Virus record (IMG/VR): IMGVR_UViG_3300033153_004087
Location: 1-24,896 of that record
Length of the DNA: 24,896 bases
Reading direction: 5' to 3' (one strand)
Source of the DNA: a virus
Position numbers and translations under genes: made by a program. Below the pieces are notes generated by a model. The model made no database searches. It saw only the letters and a program-made list of their open reading frames with translations, and was not told the origin of the DNA. Below, piece after piece: positions 23,142 to 24,896 of this stretch (the stretch's first letter is position 1; each line of letters begins with the position of its first letter).

Positions 23142-23252
23142 TTAATAATAAGACTCAGATGAAATCACTCCCCAATATCCATTAAGGTTATTGTTGAATT
23201 CTGAGCTTACAAAAATAAGATAAGTAAACAGAGAAACAAAAAATATCCGCAA
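23142..23252 (-). CDS. Small secreted or membrane peptide with TTG start
   Basis: A 36-residue reading frame starting at TTG 23252, with a perfect AGGAGG eight bases upstream. The product MRIFFVSLFTYLIFVSSEFN and following residues is a basic start, a hydrophobic stretch of about 14 residues and a short polar tail (NGYWGVISSESYY), like a signal peptide or single-helix membrane peptide. It ends just before the leftward terminator, so it would be the last gene of that operon. No family is known to me. The excellent ribosome-binding site is the main support. Confidence 0.5.
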   Translation of the reverse strand: MRIFFVSLFTYLIFVSSEFNNNLNGYWGVISSESYY

Positions 23253-23342
23253 TAGACTATCCTCCTGTTCTTTTGTTTATATTAATCTTATATACCAATA
23301 CGACCGATGCCCTATCACACCAGAAGCTCTTACGAGAATGTT

Positions 23343-23642
23343 TTAATCTTTAAATATCCCATCTGTATTAGCAATAACCGGGGTGATTTGATCTGCGTAC
23401 CAGCCTATATACTCCTCAAGAGTATCAAGACTCAAAGAGGGGATATTAGGAGATTCACTTTGAGGTGGATCTATCTTCCTAGATAAACTATCAATAGAAC
23501 CATATATCCTATATATCCTGCCACTAAAAAGCGTAACCTCACAAACCTCATCATCCCATTGCTCTATAGACTCTATTCTGTCAGGCTTAATCCATACGCC
23601 CATAGTATCGCCATTTATATCTGCTTTAAATCTCACCTTCAT
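23343..23642 (-). CDS. Hypothetical small-operon protein
   Basis: A 99-residue acidic protein. The first half is beta-rich: MGVWIKPDRIESIEQWDDEVCEVTLFSGRIYRIYGSID. The pattern of a short strand, 'I-x-P-x-x-I-x-S-I-E', then 'C-x-V-T-L-x-S-G-R-x-Y-x-I-x-G' is seen in small FlbD/LytTR-like beta modules, but this is a loose likeness. The C-terminus is a helix with Trp/Tyr. ATG 23642 is only one base after AAAGGAG, so the GTG two codons later (7 bases from the site) may be the real start. It overlaps the preceding 42-residue gene by 17 bases. Confidence 0.6.
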   Translation of the reverse strand: MKVRFKADINGDTMGVWIKPDRIESIEQWDDEVCEVTLFSGRIYRIYGSIDSLSRKIDPPQSESPNIPSLSLDTLEEYIGWYADQITPVIANTDGIFKD

Positions 23643-23754
23643 ACTCCTTTAGTAAATCCATAACAGATCCTGCAAATTGATATGGATCAATCTGCTCCTC
23701 TGCCTCTTGCTTTAACTCTCTAACAAAAGACTCAACATCTATCTTAGTAATCAT
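23626..23754 (-). CDS. 42-residue hypothetical protein
   Basis: A reading frame that starts at ATG 23754, overlapping the TGA of the upstream gene (ATGA), with GAGGG six bases before it. The product is acidic and helical (DVESFVRELKQEAEEQID, then FAGSVMDLLKEYEGEI). It fills the gap between two annotated-size genes, and it overlaps the next gene by 17 bases. This coupling supports it as real. Function unknown. Confidence 0.6.
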   Translation of the reverse strand: MITKIDVESFVRELKQEAEEQIDPYQFAGSVMDLLKEYEGEI

Positions 23755-24053
23755 TCGTAACCCTCAACTAATTTACTCAACTCTTTTTGTAATGACTTAA
23801 TCCTAGAATCCACCATATCATATAAGGCAGAATCTAAATCACCACACTCATCAGCAAAGATCTCCATAAACCAATTACAGTATCTCTCACTCAAGGAGTT
23901 AATAAACATCTGATTAGTGCTTCCACCATCATCCGCATAAGCATCTACTAACCCAAAGCGATAACCATGAGTTCCATCATAAAGCTTCTTCTGAATAATC
24001 TTAAGCCTATTCAAAGACTCGACTATCTCATTGGCTCTTTCCAACTCTTCCAT
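23751..24053 (-). CDS. Hypothetical helical protein of the small-gene operon
   Basis: An acidic protein of 100 residues if it begins at ATG 24053, or 103 if it begins at ATG 24062. GGGAGGAG lies directly against the first ATG, which leaves the second better spaced. It starts with a helix (MEELERANEIVESLNRLKIIQKKLYDG), then a Gly/Tyr-rich segment (YRFGLVDAYADDGGSTNQMF), and ends with two more helices (FADECGDLDSALYDMVDSRIKSL). It follows the HigA-like gene directly but does not look like a HigB/RelE toxin. Function unknown. Confidence 0.6.
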   Translation of the reverse strand: MEELERANEIVESLNRLKIIQKKLYDGTHGYRFGLVDAYADDGGSTNQMFINSLSERYCNWFMEIFADECGDLDSALYDMVDSRIKSLQKELSKLVEGYE

Positions 24054-24058
24054 ATTAA

Positions 24059-24295
24059 TCATTCATCTCCTCCCAACAAATATAAATCCCATTCACTCTG
24101 CCAAGATAATATATCCTTAGCATCTATCTGTAACGCCTTACCTAAAACCAAAGCAGTCCTAGCAGTAATACGCCTATCCTTATGAATAATCTCAGAGATA
24201 TGAGTCTGGGATAAACCTGTCACCTTACTCAACTTATAAGGATTAACACCACGATCACTTAAGATCTTTAATAAAATAGCTCCGGGTTTAGTCAT
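24059..24295 (-). CDS. HigA-like helix-turn-helix protein (antitoxin or repressor)
   Basis: A 78-residue XRE-type protein. PGAILLKILSDRGVNPYKLSKVTGLSQTHISEIIH is the helix-turn-helix region (about residues 4-38), then RRITARTALVLGKALQI and SWQSEWDLYLL, the very characteristic HigA/VapI ending (RRIT-x-x-TAL ... W-x-x-x-x-x-x-DL). HigA proteins neutralise the HigB ribonuclease and repress their own promoter. Here no HigB-like toxin is next to it. It may regulate the small-gene operon from within, or act against a host toxin. ATG 24295 overlaps the TGA of the upstream 17-residue frame, with AGAGGG eight bases before it. Confidence 0.8.
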   Translation of the reverse strand: MTKPGAILLKILSDRGVNPYKLSKVTGLSQTHISEIIHKDRRITARTALVLGKALQIDAKDILSWQSEWDLYLLGGDE

Positions 24296-24345
24296 TTTAA
24301 TAACCCTCTATCTTTAAGGAATTCTATAGCCTCTCTTTTAGTCAT
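24292..24345 (-). CDS. 17-residue mini reading frame before the HigA-like gene
   Basis: ATG 24345 to TGA 24292, overlapping the TAA-ending frame upstream and the ATG of the HigA-like gene (ATGA). It encodes MTKREAIEFLKDRGLLK, a single amphipathic helix. Its ribosome-binding site is weak, so it would be translated by coupling and may simply link translation of its neighbours. Confidence 0.35.
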   Translation of the reverse strand: MTKREAIEFLKDRGLLK

Positions 24346-24451
24346 AAGCATAAACCGCTTCTGAAGCATAAAGATTAGGTGAACTCATAGCGCCACACTC
24401 TTTCATATAAACATCACAATATAACTTCATGCGGTACTCTTCTCTAGTCAT
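24338..24451 (-). CDS. 37-residue small protein
   Basis: ATG 24451 lies inside the stop of the upstream gene (ATGACTAG), with GGGAGG six bases before it. The product starts MTREEYRMKLYCDVYMKECG and is rich in Tyr, Met and Cys. Good ribosome-binding site and overlaps on both sides support translation. No family recognised. Confidence 0.5.
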   Translation of the reverse strand: MTREEYRMKLYCDVYMKECGAMSSPNLYASEAVYAYD

Positions 24452-24830
24452 CACCTACCTCCCATTCCTCAGTATCAATATTAAACACACCATCATGAGC
24501 AGCCCTCTCTAAGAACTCCTCAACCTCATCAAGAGTATATTGCTTATCATCTCTCAAACCATTAAAAAAACGCTCATAAAAAACAAGATCATCCATCTTA
24601 CCAAATACATAATCAGAACCATAAGAAAAATCAGAAAGACATATATGGACATCCTTTACCTGATCCTCCCTAAATAAAGGACAACGACTCTTCTCACGCC
24701 AACGAAGACGCCAACGAAGATGCAAAGGAAACTTATAAGTAACCCCATTAATATTGAACTCTTGACGACAATCATCATTAGCAAACTTACCCTCTCTCAA
24801 CATCCAATTGCGAGACTCTATATACTGCAT
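24444..24830 (-). CDS. First gene of the small-gene operon, hypothetical
   Basis: A 128-residue protein if it starts at ATG 24830. The frame is open to a GTG at 24836, but AAAGGAG is only three bases from that GTG and nine from the ATG, so the ATG is preferred. It has a Trp/Arg-rich centre (YKFPLHLRWRLRWREKSRCP), an aromatic section (SDFSYGSDYVFGKMDDLVFYERFFNG) and an acidic C-terminal helix (LDEVEEFLERAAHDG). It ends in TAG. Being the first gene behind a strong promoter suggests an early host-takeover protein, but nothing in the sequence gives its action. Confidence 0.65.
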   Translation of the reverse strand: MQYIESRNWMLREGKFANDDCRQEFNINGVTYKFPLHLRWRLRWREKSRCPLFREDQVKDVHICLSDFSYGSDYVFGKMDDLVFYERFFNGLRDDKQYTLDEVEEFLERAAHDGVFNIDTEEWEVGDD

Positions 24831-24862
24831 AATCACTTACTCCTTTGTTAGATTACATATAT

Positions 24863-24891
24863 ATACTACTGCGAAACAATACTATTGGCAA
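24863..24891 (-). promoter_or_regulatory. Sigma70-type promoter of the leftward small-gene operon, with palindrome
   Basis: On the minus strand TTGCCA (24886-24891), 17 bp, TAGTAT (24863-24868), with start near 24856. The -35 equals that of the small RNA promoter at 22980. The 11-bp palindrome CAATACTATTG (24877-24887) touches the -35 and could be an operator. Confidence 0.55.
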
Positions 24892-24896
24892 GTAGG

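Noticed and set aside
1158-24446. Reassignment of TAG as a sense codon throughout the phage
   Set aside because: TAG is rare, but the gene at 24444 ends in TAG in a typical ATGACTAG overlap with the next frame, and continuing past it gives no sensible protein. One readthrough candidate is not enough for a changed code.
24834-24836. GTG start for the first leftward gene
   Set aside because: The Shine-Dalgarno AAAGGAG would be only three bases away; ATG 24830 has a nine-base spacing.
1-24896. Prophage with attachment sites, integrase or tRNA genes
   Set aside because: No integrase, excisionase, tRNA cloverleaf or flanking host gene was seen in the window; nothing supports lysogeny apart from the HigA-like HTH protein, which is not specific.

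Overview
The window is a large piece of an AT-rich double-stranded DNA tailed-phage genome. It reads best as a short-tailed (podovirus-type) lytic phage, because it has portal, scaffold, major capsid, head-tail adaptor and tail-nozzle proteins plus a set of long 'ejection' proteins, and no tail-tube, sheath or tape-measure gene. No integrase, tRNA, CRISPR array or insertion sequence was seen. Shine-Dalgarno sites and sigma70-like promoters point to a bacterial, probably Gram-negative host. A marine gammaproteobacterium would fit, but the sequence does not prove it.

There are three transcription units. (1) A leftward late operon runs from 16408 to the left edge: portal, scaffold, major capsid protein, a small capsid-associated protein, head-tail adaptor, two fibres that share an N-terminal anchor with a small protein between them, tail nozzle, a holin-like membrane protein, two paralogous Gln/Gly-rich internal proteins, a GNAT acetyltransferase, and two very large ejection proteins. 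The last of these carries an HExxH metallopeptidase motif and is broken by a 77-bp tandem duplication that shifts the frame. (2) A rightward unit runs from 16530 to about 23094: probable small terminase, large terminase, a zinc-ribbon protein, a small spike-base-like protein, a BspA-type (DUF285) repeat protein, a gene interrupted by an in-frame amber codon, a terminator, then a phospholipase A2-like protein, a small hypothetical protein and a small lipoprotein. The two units diverge from a 121-bp intergenic region holding a 21-bp inverted repeat and -10 boxes on both strands. (3) A leftward operon of small genes (24830 to about 23142) has its own strong promoter at the right edge. It encodes overlapping small proteins, including a HigA-like antitoxin or repressor and several reading frames of 17 to 42 codons, and ends at its own terminator.

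Units 2 and 3 converge on a compact region (22980-23133) with back-to-back intrinsic terminators. Inside it a near-consensus sigma70 promoter (TTGCCA, 17 bp, TATAAT) sits only about 55 bp upstream of the rightward terminator. This predicts an ~80-nt small RNA with three CUCCCUU motifs, one of them in the terminator loop. The motif is complementary to the ribosome-binding site of the first gene of unit 3, which suggests an RNA switch acting on the small-gene operon. The other strong leads are the phage phospholipase A2-like protein, the amber-interrupted fibre gene, and the frameshift that splits the HExxH ejection protein.
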